Below, piece by piece: positions 25,602-34,132 of a stretch of DNA of 64,000 bases. The position numbers were made by a program, and so were the translations under genes. The stretch is from the NCBI RefSeq assembly GCF_026625785.1, contig NZ_CP113063.1:496001-560000 (forward strand), read 5' to 3'. Position 1 is the first letter of the stretch, and each line of letters begins with the position of its first letter. Below the pieces are notes generated by a model, which made no database searches, was not told where the DNA came from, and saw nothing but the letters and a program-made list of their open reading frames with translations. The stretch comes from Gordonia sp. SL306. GTDB taxonomy: Bacteria > Actinomycetota > Actinomycetes > Mycobacteriales > Mycobacteriaceae.

Positions 25602-26459
25602 ATGGTCGCCACCTCGAAGCGCACCGCGGGCACTCGTCGCTTGTCGTTCCGTCTGCGCGCAGGCGTCCTCGGTGTGGCCGCAGCGGCCGCCACCGCACTG
25701 TGTGCGCCTGGGCTTGCCGCACCCGGGACCGCCACCGCCGAGCCTCTCGTCGGCGACAACACGATGACCCTGCCTGCGATCCCCTTCGACAGCGAGCTCG
25801 CCGCAGCCGTCCGGATGCTCCGGGACGCCGGCGTGGACCGCATGGCACTCGAGGCCGCCCAGGCCATCATGACCAGCGTCGGCCAGATGTCGTCGGAACA
25901 GGTCGCCGCACGTGCCACGGGCGTGCCCGTCGCGGATCGGGGCGCGGCCACGCCCGTCGCAGCCGATCCCCTGCTGCTCCTGCGCAGCCTTGGTATCCAG
26001 CCGTTGAGCCCGTCGGTCGCGCCCTTCTGCACCGATCCGACCGCCGACAACCCGCTCGGCCTCGTCACCGCAGGCGCCGGGGCGGTCGCAGGCCCGTGGC
26101 CGTTGGCACAGGAACCCCTCGCGCCCCTCGAGCAACTCCTCGGCATCACGCTGCCGAAGCTCAACCTCGTCGACAACGGTCAGACCGCCTACGCGTTCGT
26201 GCCGGCCGCGACCTCCGGCGGAAACGCCGGCGCGATGCAGGTCGCATGGTTCAACACCTCCACCCTGCAGGGCGGATTCGCCGACCTCAAGCCGATCTCG
26301 AACGCGCCGATCCTGAAGGCACTGCCGCTGCTGTCCGGTGTCCGTCTCGCACCGGTCAAGACCGGCAAGGGGACGATTCTGTCAGCGGTGTACGGCACCG
26401 CCCAGAACGGCAACCGCACCTGCTACTTCCTGCCCGCAGTCGGCGTGATCGACGCCTGA
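25602..26459 (+). CDS. Secreted protein, paralogue of the preceding gene
   Basis: An exported protein of 285 residues. The signal peptide is about 40 residues (GVLGVAAAAATALCAPGLA) with cleavage near ATAEP. The mature part has a helical region (SELAAAVRMLRDAGVDRMAL) and a C-terminal domain with TAYAFVPAATSG, VAWFNTSTLQGG, TGKGTILSAVYG and a closing Cys (RTCYFLPAVGVIDA). This C-terminal domain parallels that of the 24463 gene. The start at ATG 25602 is supported by AGGAGAG 6-7 bases upstream. The function is unknown. The lipase-like gene follows after 41 bases. Confidence 0.75.
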   Translation: MVATSKRTAGTRRLSFRLRAGVLGVAAAAATALCAPGLAAPGTATAEPLVGDNTMTLPAIPFDSELAAAVRMLRDAGVDRMALEAAQAIMTSVGQMSSEQVAARATGVPVADRGAATPVAADPLLLLRSLGIQPLSPSVAPFCTDPTADNPLGLVTAGAGAVAGPWPLAQEPLAPLEQLLGITLPKLNLVDNGQTAYAFVPAATSGGNAGAMQVAWFNTSTLQGGFADLKPISNAPILKALPLLSGVRLAPVKTGKGTILSAVYGTAQNGNRTCYFLPAVGVIDA

Positions 26460-26500
26460 GCCGTCACCCGACCCGAGCCGACGACGAGACCCTGACCACG

Positions 26501-27715
26501 ATGCCCAATCGCATATCCGCACCGACCGGCTCGCACCCCCGCGGGCCCGGACAGCCGATCCCCCGCCGATCGGCGTTCCGATCGGCGCTGCCGAGAATGA
26601 TCACGTCACTGATGGTCGCCACGGTGATCGGCGGTGTCGCGCAAGCCGTCCCGGCCCATGCCGCACCGGCCGGGTCGGCGCCCGGCACGGTCTTCACCAA
26701 TCGCGACCTGCCCACCAAGAGCCTGGCCCGCGGGGCCGGTTCCGGCGACTCGTTCACCTACTGGACGACCGGCACCGACCGCACCCCACGGCTGTCCACG
26801 AGCATCGTGCAGGTCCCGGGCGGCCGGGCACCCAAGGGCGGATGGCCCATCGTCGTCTGGGCGCATGGCAGTCGCGGCATCGCCGACCAGTGCGCCCCGT
26901 CGAACCAGCCCACCAAGGCCGACCGGGACGAGATGGGACGCTGGCTCGACCGCGGCTATGCGGTCGTGGTGCCCGACTACGCAGGCCTCGGCACCCGGGG
27001 CACTCCCGAGTACTTCGACACCGACACCACCGCGAGCAACATCGTCGACGCGGTGCGCGCAAGCCGAGACGTCGCCTCGGGGCTGGCCCGGCGTTGGGCG
27101 GTGGTCGGTGAGGGGCAGGGCGCCGGGGCCGCGATCGAGCTCGCGCGGCAAGCTACCCGTATCCAGGGACCGACCCTGGACTATCGCGGTTCGGCGGCCT
27201 CCTCGATCCCGGTCGAGTTCGACACCCTGATCGGCAGTCTCGGACCGTCGACCACCTCGATGCCGACCGGTGTCGCGGCCGACGTCCTGTTCACCCTCAG
27301 TGCGATCCGCAACGCCCAGCCGTCGGTGCGACTCGATCCGTACCTGACCGATGCCGGGGTCGGTTGGCTCGATCGTGCCGCCCGGGTCTGCGCCGACGAC
27401 CTCACGCGCGAGTTCGCCGGTCAGACGTTGGGTTCGTTGTTCCGCACCCCGCTGTCGGAGAATCGCGAACTGATCGAGGCCGTCTCGCGCACCCACATGA
27501 TCCCCATCAAGGGCTTCACCCGCCCGGTGATGATGACGCAGAGTCTGTTCGATCAGAATGTCATCGTGCCCCTCTCGCTCCGATATCTGAACGACGCCCG
27601 GGCGGCGGATCGCCGGGTCACCGCGCGCACGTATCTCGCGGTCAATCAGCAACAGTCCGATGCCTTGTCCGACAACGACATCCGGTGGTTCGTATCCCGG
27701 TTGGCGAATCGGTGA
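26501..27715 (+). CDS. Secreted lipase-like alpha/beta-hydrolase lacking the catalytic serine
   Basis: An exported alpha/beta-hydrolase of 404 residues, like the secretory LIP lipases. It has a signal peptide (MITSLMVATVIGGVAQAVPAH), the strand WPIVVWAHGSRGIADQCAPS carrying the oxyanion-hole HG, and the region YAVVVPDYAGLGTRGTPEY. The nucleophile elbow reads VVGEGQGAGAA instead of GxSxG, so Ser is Gly. The bases ggt gag ggg cag ggc are clear. The acid residue is probably in SLFDQNVIVP, and where the catalytic His is expected the sequence is LAVNQQQSD. It is therefore predicted to be catalytically dead and perhaps a binding protein. The stop overlaps the next gene by GTGA. Confidence 0.78.
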   Translation: MPNRISAPTGSHPRGPGQPIPRRSAFRSALPRMITSLMVATVIGGVAQAVPAHAAPAGSAPGTVFTNRDLPTKSLARGAGSGDSFTYWTTGTDRTPRLSTSIVQVPGGRAPKGGWPIVVWAHGSRGIADQCAPSNQPTKADRDEMGRWLDRGYAVVVPDYAGLGTRGTPEYFDTDTTASNIVDAVRASRDVASGLARRWAVVGEGQGAGAAIELARQATRIQGPTLDYRGSAASSIPVEFDTLIGSLGPSTTSMPTGVAADVLFTLSAIRNAQPSVRLDPYLTDAGVGWLDRAARVCADDLTREFAGQTLGSLFRTPLSENRELIEAVSRTHMIPIKGFTRPVMMTQSLFDQNVIVPLSLRYLNDARAADRRVTARTYLAVNQQQSDALSDNDIRWFVSRLANR

Positions 27716-28413
27716 GCCGGGCGCGAGTCCGGTCTCGGCGACTCGCGCAGAGGATGGGGCCGACAGTCCCGTATCTGGCGGCAGGCGCGGCCGCGACCGT
27801 TACCGGCGCCCTGCACCGGCGGCGGGCCGCGGAGATCACCAAACCTCTGCCGCTGCTCGTCCTGGCCGTCCACGCGGCGCGCGGAGCACGACGGCGCAGT
27901 GGCGTCGACAACGCGCTTCTCGCAGGCGCACTGGCATTCTCGGCCGCAGGCGACCGGGCCATGTTGCTCGAGGAGTTCACCGACGAACCGTCGGACAAGG
28001 ACCGCCGACTCCAGATCGGCGCGTCACTGTTCGCCGGCGCCCAGTTGTGCCTGACCGGCATCATGTGGCGCAGGGGCGCGCGGCCACGACCGGCCGGACT
28101 GCTCCTTCGGACCGCGATCCTGGGCGAATCCGCAACGGTGATGGCGCTGCGCCGACCACAGCTCCTCCCGGTCCTGGGCGGCTACGGCAACACCCTCGCG
28201 CTGATGTCGTCGACGGCCGGGGCGGCCGAACGCCCACAACCCAGGCTGCGCACGGGCGGCTGGCTGTTCCTCGCGTCCGACCTCACGATCATCAACCGCC
28301 GGCATCTGATCCGCGACGAACGTCTCGCCGCGGTGGCCGAAGCCTGGGTGCTCGCAAGCTATTTCGCAGCACAATGGCTGCTCGTGACGAGCCTGTCCGA
28401 ATCCGACGGGTGA
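27712..28413 (+). CDS. YhhN-family membrane protein
   Basis: A 233-residue membrane protein resembling YhhN/TMEM86, the family of lysoplasmalogenase-type enzymes. Marks are KPLPLLVLAVHAA near the start, the acidic GDRAMLLEEF and the late GGWLFLASDLTII. About seven helices are visible. The start is GTG 27712, overlapping the lipase-like stop by GTGA, so the two are coupled. In actinobacteria the lipid substrate is not established. Confidence 0.75.
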   Translation: MSRARVRSRRLAQRMGPTVPYLAAGAAATVTGALHRRRAAEITKPLPLLVLAVHAARGARRRSGVDNALLAGALAFSAAGDRAMLLEEFTDEPSDKDRRLQIGASLFAGAQLCLTGIMWRRGARPRPAGLLLRTAILGESATVMALRRPQLLPVLGGYGNTLALMSSTAGAAERPQPRLRTGGWLFLASDLTIINRRHLIRDERLAAVAEAWVLASYFAAQWLLVTSLSESDG

Positions 28414-28429
28414 TCGTCGGCCCGGGCGG

Positions 28430-29920
28430 TCATTGGGACTGGTGCGGGCCCTTCGCCGACCGAACCGCCTCGAACTCCGACAATCTCGTGGCGGCCACGC
28501 CGTCCATGTCCTCGAGTTCCAGCCCCTTGGTCTCCTGCACCTTCGACCTGACGTAGAAGAACGACGCGGCGGCACAGAACGCGAAGAAGCCGTAGACCCA
28601 TCCGAGCCCCAGCACCTTGCTGACCTGCGGGAAAAGCATCGAGATCGTGAAGTTCGCCAGCCAGTTCGCGGCCGTGCAGACACCGAGGGCCACACCGCGG
28701 ATGCGATTGGGGAACATCTCGCCGAGCATCACCCACATCACCGGACCCCAGGTCGCCGCGAAGAAGACGACGAAGAGGTTGGCACCGATCAGGGCGACCA
28801 CGCCCCACTCGTCGGACAGCGTGACCTCGGCGACGCCGTCCTTCACCGTGGTCATCGCCTGGGTGAAGGCGATACACGCCATCAGCAATCCGATGAACAT
28901 GCCGACGGATCCGATGAGCAACAATCTGCGGCGGCCGAGCCGGTCCACGAACAGGATCGCGACAAAGGTCATGCCCACGTTGATCGCCGACGTGATGACC
29001 GACGTGGTGAACGCCTGATCGGTGTCGAAACCGACCGACTTCCACAGTGTCGTCGAGTAGTAGAAGATCGCGTTGATGCCCACGAACTGCTGGAAGATCG
29101 CGATCCAGATACCCACCCACACCAGTGGGTGCAACCCGAACGATGGACCGCGGATGTCAGCCAGAGACGTGCGGGCCTCGCGTTTCACCGTGATCTTGAT
29201 TTCCCGGACCCGCTCGAGCGGATTGGGCTCGCCCGTCACCTCCTGCAAGATGCGGGCCGCCTCCTCGTCGCGGTTGCGGCCCACCAGGTACCGCGGCGAC
29301 TCCGGGATCATCAGCGCGAGCAGACCGTAGATCACCGCGGGCACCACGCCGACGAGGAACATCCAGCGCCATGCCTCGAGACCCCACCACAGCACGTTCA
29401 GTGGATCGCCTGCCGCGTCCTGCAGCAACGTGTCCGAGAGGAGGGCGGCGAAGATGCCCAGCGTGATCGCCAACTGCTGCATGGATGCCAGGGCGCCTCG
29501 ATAGCGGGCCGGCGCGATCTCGGAGATGTAGGCCGGTGCGATCACCGACGCGATACCGATGCCGATGCCACCGAGGACGCGCCACAGCAGGAGATCCCAG
29601 ACGGTCTGGGTGTACGCGGTCCCGATCGCCGAGATGACGAACAGCGCCGAACCGAGGAGCATCACGCGCTTGCGGCCCCAGACGTCGGCCAGCCGCCCAG
29701 CGAACCACGCACCGAGAGCACAACCGAGGAGCGCGATGGCGACCGCGAAGCCGGTGAAGAGGGCGCCGAGACCGAAGGTGTCCTGGATCGAGTCGACGGC
29801 GCCATTGACCACCGAACTGTCGAAACCGAACAGGAATCCGCCGACCGCCGCGGCCACCGTGACGCCGATGACCTTCGCCGTGTGCTGCTCGGCGATCTCC
29901 TGATGATGCTCTTGCGACAT
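28430..29920 (-). CDS. Sugar-porter family MFS transporter
   Basis: A 496-residue major facilitator protein of the sugar porter group with 12 helices. Signatures are the first loop GRLADVWGRKRVML, IPESPRYLVGR after helix 6, FQQFVGINAIFYYS in helix 7 and VDRLGRRRLLLIG in the second half. It would carry a hexose or polyol with protons. ATG 29920 is supported by GAGGAC 7 bases before it. It is convergent with the YhhN gene, and 148 bases separate it from the next gene on its strand. Confidence 0.88.
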   Translation of the reverse strand: MSQEHHQEIAEQHTAKVIGVTVAAAVGGFLFGFDSSVVNGAVDSIQDTFGLGALFTGFAVAIALLGCALGAWFAGRLADVWGRKRVMLLGSALFVISAIGTAYTQTVWDLLLWRVLGGIGIGIASVIAPAYISEIAPARYRGALASMQQLAITLGIFAALLSDTLLQDAAGDPLNVLWWGLEAWRWMFLVGVVPAVIYGLLALMIPESPRYLVGRNRDEEAARILQEVTGEPNPLERVREIKITVKREARTSLADIRGPSFGLHPLVWVGIWIAIFQQFVGINAIFYYSTTLWKSVGFDTDQAFTTSVITSAINVGMTFVAILFVDRLGRRRLLLIGSVGMFIGLLMACIAFTQAMTTVKDGVAEVTLSDEWGVVALIGANLFVVFFAATWGPVMWVMLGEMFPNRIRGVALGVCTAANWLANFTISMLFPQVSKVLGLGWVYGFFAFCAAASFFYVRSKVQETKGLELEDMDGVAATRLSEFEAVRSAKGPHQSQ

Positions 29921-30068
29921 ATGCCGTGTCCTCATCGTCGAGTCCCACCGAATGACCGGCGGAGGTATGCGTTTGCCAGGCTACTAGCCGAAACGCCGTG
30001 TTCCGCGGGATTTCCGCGCAGTGCGTGGGGTCAAGATTCGGTATCGGAAGCCGGGAACCACGCCGGTG

Positions 30069-30590
30069 TCAGGCCGACGCGCGGCCTGCGCAGGTCGAGT
30101 TTCGCGCGTTCACCATCGGAACGAACGCCATGAGCCCGACCTTCTGATGGATCCGGAACACCACGGGTCCTCGTCCGGGGTGCAGGTCCACCTGCCAGGT
30201 CACCACCCGGGCCCGGCTCGGCACCGTCACCGATCCGGTCCGGCCGCTCGCGAGATTGCGCCAGTCGACCCGGGTCTCGACGGTGTAGTCGAGGAGCGGC
30301 GACGGCTGCGCCCGATTGGATGCGATCAGCGATATGGCCGGCCCCGGAAGCCCGTCGGCAGGGAATGGGATGCCGTTGAACACGTCGACGCGGACCGGGA
30401 TCGGCGACCCCGGCAACGGATTGGGACTGTCACAACGCAGTGTGGTGACAAGGTTCGGTTCGGTGTACTCGGGGATCGCCTGCGCGGCTCCGGTCCCCGC
30501 GGTCAGCGCGCATGCCGCCAACAGCGCGACGGCCACCGCCCCGACTGCTCGCCGCCCGATCGACCGACGTCCCCTCCCACCGAACCCCAT
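30069..30590 (-). CDS. Small secreted protein, related to the 24-26 kb secreted family
   Basis: A 173-residue exported protein. The signal peptide (AVGAVAVALLAACALTAG) ends near AAQAIPEY. The mature domain has RVDWRNLASGRTGSVTVPS, which parallels WVTWLNIDTGRSGQVQL of the 24463 gene, then VDLHPGRGPVVFRIHQKVG and a late Cys (RNSTCAG). A second Cys lies at TLRCDSPNP, so a disulfide is possible. It is divergent from the Rv1156-like gene with 32 bases between, matching Rv1157c/Rv1156. The function is unknown. Confidence 0.72.
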   Translation of the reverse strand: MGFGGRGRRSIGRRAVGAVAVALLAACALTAGTGAAQAIPEYTEPNLVTTLRCDSPNPLPGSPIPVRVDVFNGIPFPADGLPGPAISLIASNRAQPSPLLDYTVETRVDWRNLASGRTGSVTVPSRARVVTWQVDLHPGRGPVVFRIHQKVGLMAFVPMVNARNSTCAGRASA

Positions 30591-30622
30591 GGGCCGAGTC
30601 TAGGGGTTACTAAGATGGGCCC

Positions 30623-31195
30623 ATGGCGAATCTCCAGATTGCCCAGGACCCGGCCGCCGACGCGTTGCTCTCGACCGACGCTTTCGCGTTGCTGACCGGG
30701 ATGTTGCTCGACCAGCAGTTCCCGATGGAGCGGGCCTTCGCGGGTCCGGCCAAGATCCGAGACCGCTTCGGCACCATGGATCCGGGCGCCATCGCCGCCG
30801 CCGAACCCGATTCGTTCGCCGATCTGTGTGCCACACCGCCTGCCATCCACCGCTACGGTCGGTCGATGGCCGGCCGCGTCCAAGGGTTGGCCCGGGTGGT
30901 CGTCGACGAGTACGGCGGTGACACCGAACGGATCTGGACCGAGGCGTCGTCGGGTGCCGATCTGTTCGCGCGCGTGCGCGCACTTCCCGGTTTCGGGGAC
31001 CAGAAGGCCAAGATCTTCACCGCCCTGTTGGCCAAACAACTCGGCGTGAAGCCCGCGGGGTGGACAAAAGTGGTCGGCGACTACGGCAAGGCCGGGTATC
31101 GCTCGGTCGCCGACGTCACCGATCCGGAATCCCTGCAGAAGGTCCGCGACTTCAAGAAGGCGGCGAAAGCGGCCAAGGCCGCACAGCAGGCGTGA
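30623..31195 (+). CDS. HhH-GPD family protein (Rv1156-like, TIGR03252)
   Basis: A 190-residue helix-hairpin-helix protein of the uncharacterised TIGR03252 group within the DNA-glycosylase superfamily. Conserved are the N-terminal ALLTGMLLDQQFPMERAF and the hairpin LPGFGDQKAKIFTALLAKQ. A lysine- and alanine-rich tail closes the protein (KKAAKAAKAAQQA). It may bind or repair damaged DNA, but activity is unproven in the family. A TAAGAT box ends 6 bases before the ATG, which fits a leaderless transcript. Confidence 0.85.
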   Translation: MANLQIAQDPAADALLSTDAFALLTGMLLDQQFPMERAFAGPAKIRDRFGTMDPGAIAAAEPDSFADLCATPPAIHRYGRSMAGRVQGLARVVVDEYGGDTERIWTEASSGADLFARVRALPGFGDQKAKIFTALLAKQLGVKPAGWTKVVGDYGKAGYRSVADVTDPESLQKVRDFKKAAKAAKAAQQA

Positions 31196-31287
31196 GGGCA
31201 CACAAGGGGTGACGCCGGCCGTCCCCCGCTGACGTCGGCGACCCGGCGATGCTGTGCCGCAGGCCATCGGTGTCCTAGGGTCAGCAC

Positions 31288-32235
31288 ATGGACTCGAACA
31301 GCGTCGACACCCGCAGTGTCGTCGAACTGCCGTTTCGCCTCGGTTTCGCGGTCACCGGTGTGGTGCTGACCGCCGCCGAATCGGCCGTCGCCATCGCACG
31401 CATCACCGCGAGCAGTGTTCAGCACGAGGTGAATGTCGCGCTCGGCCTCTCCGGCGACGAACTCGGCAGCGCCCGCACCCCCATCGCCCTCCTGAACCAG
31501 CTTGCCGAGTTGCTCGGACCGGACCGGCCCTTCGGGCGGATTCTGGCCGCGGGCGGACCCCTCGAACGTCTCCTCAACCCGGACGGCGTGATCGACCGGC
31601 TGACCGCTCCCGACGGACTCCTCGAGAAACTGACGACCAGCGGCGGGCTGCTCGACCAGATGGCCGAGGACGGCGGCATCCTGGTTCGGCTCACCGCGAA
31701 GGACGGCCCGCTGGACCGGCTCACCCGGCCGGGTGGCGTGGTCGATCAGTTCACCGAGAGCGAGGGCATCCTCGAGCGCCTCACCTCCGAGGGCGGCATC
31801 GTCGACAAGCTCACCTCCCCGGACGGCGTCCTGGAGAAGGTGACCGTGTCGGGAGGTGTCCTGGACCGCATGGCCGAGGACGGCGGACTGCTCGATCAGC
31901 TCGTCGGCGAGAACGGCGCGGTTGAGCGCGCCATCGCACCCGACGGGCCGCTGGACCGGATCACCGAACTGACCGAGGTGATCGGACAGCTCGCCCCCAA
32001 TCTGCTCGCCATGCAGGACACGGTGCACGAGCTCGCCGAGACCGTCGATCTGCTCAATCAGACCGTGGCGCCGCTCGGCGGGCTCGCCGACCGGCTCCCG
32101 AAGCGGCTCACCCGGGGTTCCAAGGGTGGTTCCGGACATTCGTCGGGCACGCCGTCGATCACCGACGGTTCCGAACGCAACGGCTATCCGCGGTCGGGCT
32201 CCGGCGAACCGGGCGGCGGCCCGGCCGAATCCTGA
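31288..32235 (+). CDS. Gapless decapeptide-repeat protein
   Basis: A 315-residue protein without a known domain. Residues 81-220 are 14 uninterrupted 10-residue units with Gly at every tenth place. A typical unit is VLDRLTAPDG: two hydrophobics, an acid, a base, Leu, Thr and a turn ending in Gly. Residues 101-150 and 171-220 resemble each other unit for unit, pointing to a seven-unit duplication. A hydrophobic or amphipathic stretch (RLGFAVTGVVLTAAESAVAI) lies at 17-36 and a disordered Gly/Ser tail closes the protein. The N-terminus may attach to a membrane or lipid surface, which is inference. A TAGGGT box ends 6 bases before the ATG. Its 3' end overlaps the acyltransferase gene by 52 bases. 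Confidence 0.78.
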   Translation: MDSNSVDTRSVVELPFRLGFAVTGVVLTAAESAVAIARITASSVQHEVNVALGLSGDELGSARTPIALLNQLAELLGPDRPFGRILAAGGPLERLLNPDGVIDRLTAPDGLLEKLTTSGGLLDQMAEDGGILVRLTAKDGPLDRLTRPGGVVDQFTESEGILERLTSEGGIVDKLTSPDGVLEKVTVSGGVLDRMAEDGGLLDQLVGENGAVERAIAPDGPLDRITELTEVIGQLAPNLLAMQDTVHELAETVDLLNQTVAPLGGLADRLPKRLTRGSKGGSGHSSGTPSITDGSERNGYPRSGSGEPGGGPAES

Positions 32236-33530
32236 CGGCCGTCGATCGTGGCGACCAGTGCCAACGCGTCGGTGAGCAGATCGACGTAGCGTTCCACGTC
32301 GGGCATCACCTCCGGGCTCGTGGTCACCGAGATCGCGATCGCATCCCCGATGCCGTGGACCCCGTGGGTCAGGCCCTGCGCGGGCGACAGGGCGGGGAAT
32401 CCGGTGGTTAACAGCACCGGCCCACCGCCGAGCGCGAGGTCGGCGACGCCGCGGTACACCGACGACACCACCGTCACGCCGGTCACCCTCTCCGGTGGCG
32501 CGTCTGCGTCGAATTGCCTTGTCCCCCAGTGCCCGAGGAAGGCCGGCGTGGCATCGGAGGCCCGCCTCTCGGCCACCCGGGCGGGTTCATCGTCGGTATC
32601 GGCGGCGCGAGCGATCTCCCCCGCGATGAGTCGTGCGCGTCCGGAAGGGTCCGCCACCTCGACGTGGAGGTCGATACCCGCATTGCGAAAGTTGTTACGC
32701 GCCTTCGCCCGAGCATTACGTCCGATGGTCAGTTCGGCCCCGATCGGCTCGGCACCTGCCCCCAGGTACCTCTCGAGCGCGATCGAGATGGCTGTCAGCG
32801 CACCGACCGTCACGGTGTGGCCGGCGGGCAACGTGGTCCGGTCGACCACCACCACCCGCAGTGTCCGCCGAGCGCCGGGAGGTCTGTTGAGCTGTGTCAG
32901 CGCATATCCGGGTCTCGCCGACGGCGGGCGGGCGCCGACCGCGCGGAAGGCCTCGACACCCCGCCACAGCATCCGGCCGATCCGGACCGGCGTCGCGAGT
33001 GCTCCACGCACGGCCGCCGATGACCCGGCGAGGACGGGCGGGAGCGCGTCGGTCGGAGCCCTGGTGGCCGTGCGCAGGTGGTGCTCGCCGAAGAGATCAC
33101 GGGCGATCTGCGACGTACGTCGCCCGTCACCGAGCGAGTGGGTGATCTGCAGCACCGCGACCACCCCGGGGCCTCGTGGGGTGTCCGCGATCGGGCCGAG
33201 AAGATGCAACCGCCAACAGGTCCGGGTGGCGACGAGCTGGTCGGCCGTCAGCTCCCCGACCCGCTCGAGGCACCGCGACCAGGCGTCGATGCCGGTATGG
33301 ACGACGACCTGATCTGGCGTTGGGGGCCGATGCACCCAGAGCGGATGGTCGAGCGACAACGGGACGTCGCACACCCGGAGACCCAGATCTGCCACCCGGC
33401 CCGCGCGACGGCGCAGTCCCTCGGCGAGATCGGCCATCGGAACCTGCTGATCGGCAAAGCAATACAGCAGGAACTGATCGTTGGGAATCGCGGCCGACAG
33501 CCAGTACATCCGGGAGTCGGCGGGCTCCAT
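32184..33530 (-). CDS. WS/DGAT-like acyltransferase
   Basis: A 448-residue protein of the wax ester synthase/diacylglycerol acyltransferase superfamily, which makes storage triacylglycerol or wax esters from acyl-CoA. The N-terminal condensation-type domain has the active-site His131 and Asp135 in ITHSLGDG. The usual motif is HHxxxDG, so the first His is replaced by Thr. The C-terminal domain contains TVGALTAISIALERYLG and NNFRNAGIDLHVEV. The start is ATG 33530, with GGTGA 6 bases upstream; GTG 33539 is possible. It is convergent with the decapeptide-repeat gene. Confidence 0.75.
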   Translation of the reverse strand: MEPADSRMYWLSAAIPNDQFLLYCFADQQVPMADLAEGLRRRAGRVADLGLRVCDVPLSLDHPLWVHRPPTPDQVVVHTGIDAWSRCLERVGELTADQLVATRTCWRLHLLGPIADTPRGPGVVAVLQITHSLGDGRRTSQIARDLFGEHHLRTATRAPTDALPPVLAGSSAAVRGALATPVRIGRMLWRGVEAFRAVGARPPSARPGYALTQLNRPPGARRTLRVVVVDRTTLPAGHTVTVGALTAISIALERYLGAGAEPIGAELTIGRNARAKARNNFRNAGIDLHVEVADPSGRARLIAGEIARAADTDDEPARVAERRASDATPAFLGHWGTRQFDADAPPERVTGVTVVSSVYRGVADLALGGGPVLLTTGFPALSPAQGLTHGVHGIGDAIAISVTTSPEVMPDVERYVDLLTDALALVATIDGRQDSAGPPPGSPEPDRG

Positions 33531-33574
33531 CCGCGTCACCCGATCACGGTAACAAGTCGTCCCGATGCACCCGA

Positions 33575-34132
33575 TCAGGTCGCCCGTGGCTCCAGATGGA
33601 CAAGCGCCTGAACGTGGATGTCGGCTCCGTCCAGCGCCTCTCGGATGTCCTCGACGGCCTCGCCGACCGACCCGGCGATCTCGGCATAGCTGTGCGTCGG
33701 CGTCGCGGTCACCGTCAAGCGGATGATCTTGCGGCCGCGATCGTCCGTCGCCTTCGCGACCGCACGGTCCACCCTGGGGTCGGATGCCAGCTCATCGGCA
33801 ACGGCGCCTGCGATCAGTTTCGGCGCCACGGTCAGGCTGCCGCTCTGGTCGGAGCCCTGCAGGACGAGGTCATCGACCTTCCCGGGCCGGATCGTCGCCG
33901 CGATGAGTCGCCAGCCCCAGATCACCGCGAGCAGCGCCAACCCGATCAGGACCACCGGCCACCAGCCCGTGTCCGCGAACCGCGCCACCCATCCCTCGTC
34001 GATCCGCTCGATCCGGTCCCGCACAGGGGTGACATCCGTGCGCCACAGGATGGCGCCGAGTCCCACCACGAGGAACACCACACCGAACAGTCCCACGGTC
34101 AGCCGATGCCACGCGGCGGGTCCGCGGTTCAT
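33575..34132 (-). CDS. amaP: AmaP-like membrane anchor of the Asp23 system
   Basis: A 185-residue membrane protein. Two helices (about 11-30 and 57-79) are followed by a soluble domain like Asp23 (SLTVAPKLIAGAVADELASD; VTATPTHSYAEIAGSVGEAV). AmaP anchors Asp23 proteins at the membrane in Gram-positive bacteria. Its ATG overlaps the preceding gene stop by ATGA. It is the last gene of the six-gene minus-strand Asp23 cluster. Confidence 0.78.
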   Translation of the reverse strand: MNRGPAAWHRLTVGLFGVVFLVVGLGAILWRTDVTPVRDRIERIDEGWVARFADTGWWPVVLIGLALLAVIWGWRLIAATIRPGKVDDLVLQGSDQSGSLTVAPKLIAGAVADELASDPRVDRAVAKATDDRGRKIIRLTVTATPTHSYAEIAGSVGEAVEDIREALDGADIHVQALVHLEPRAT

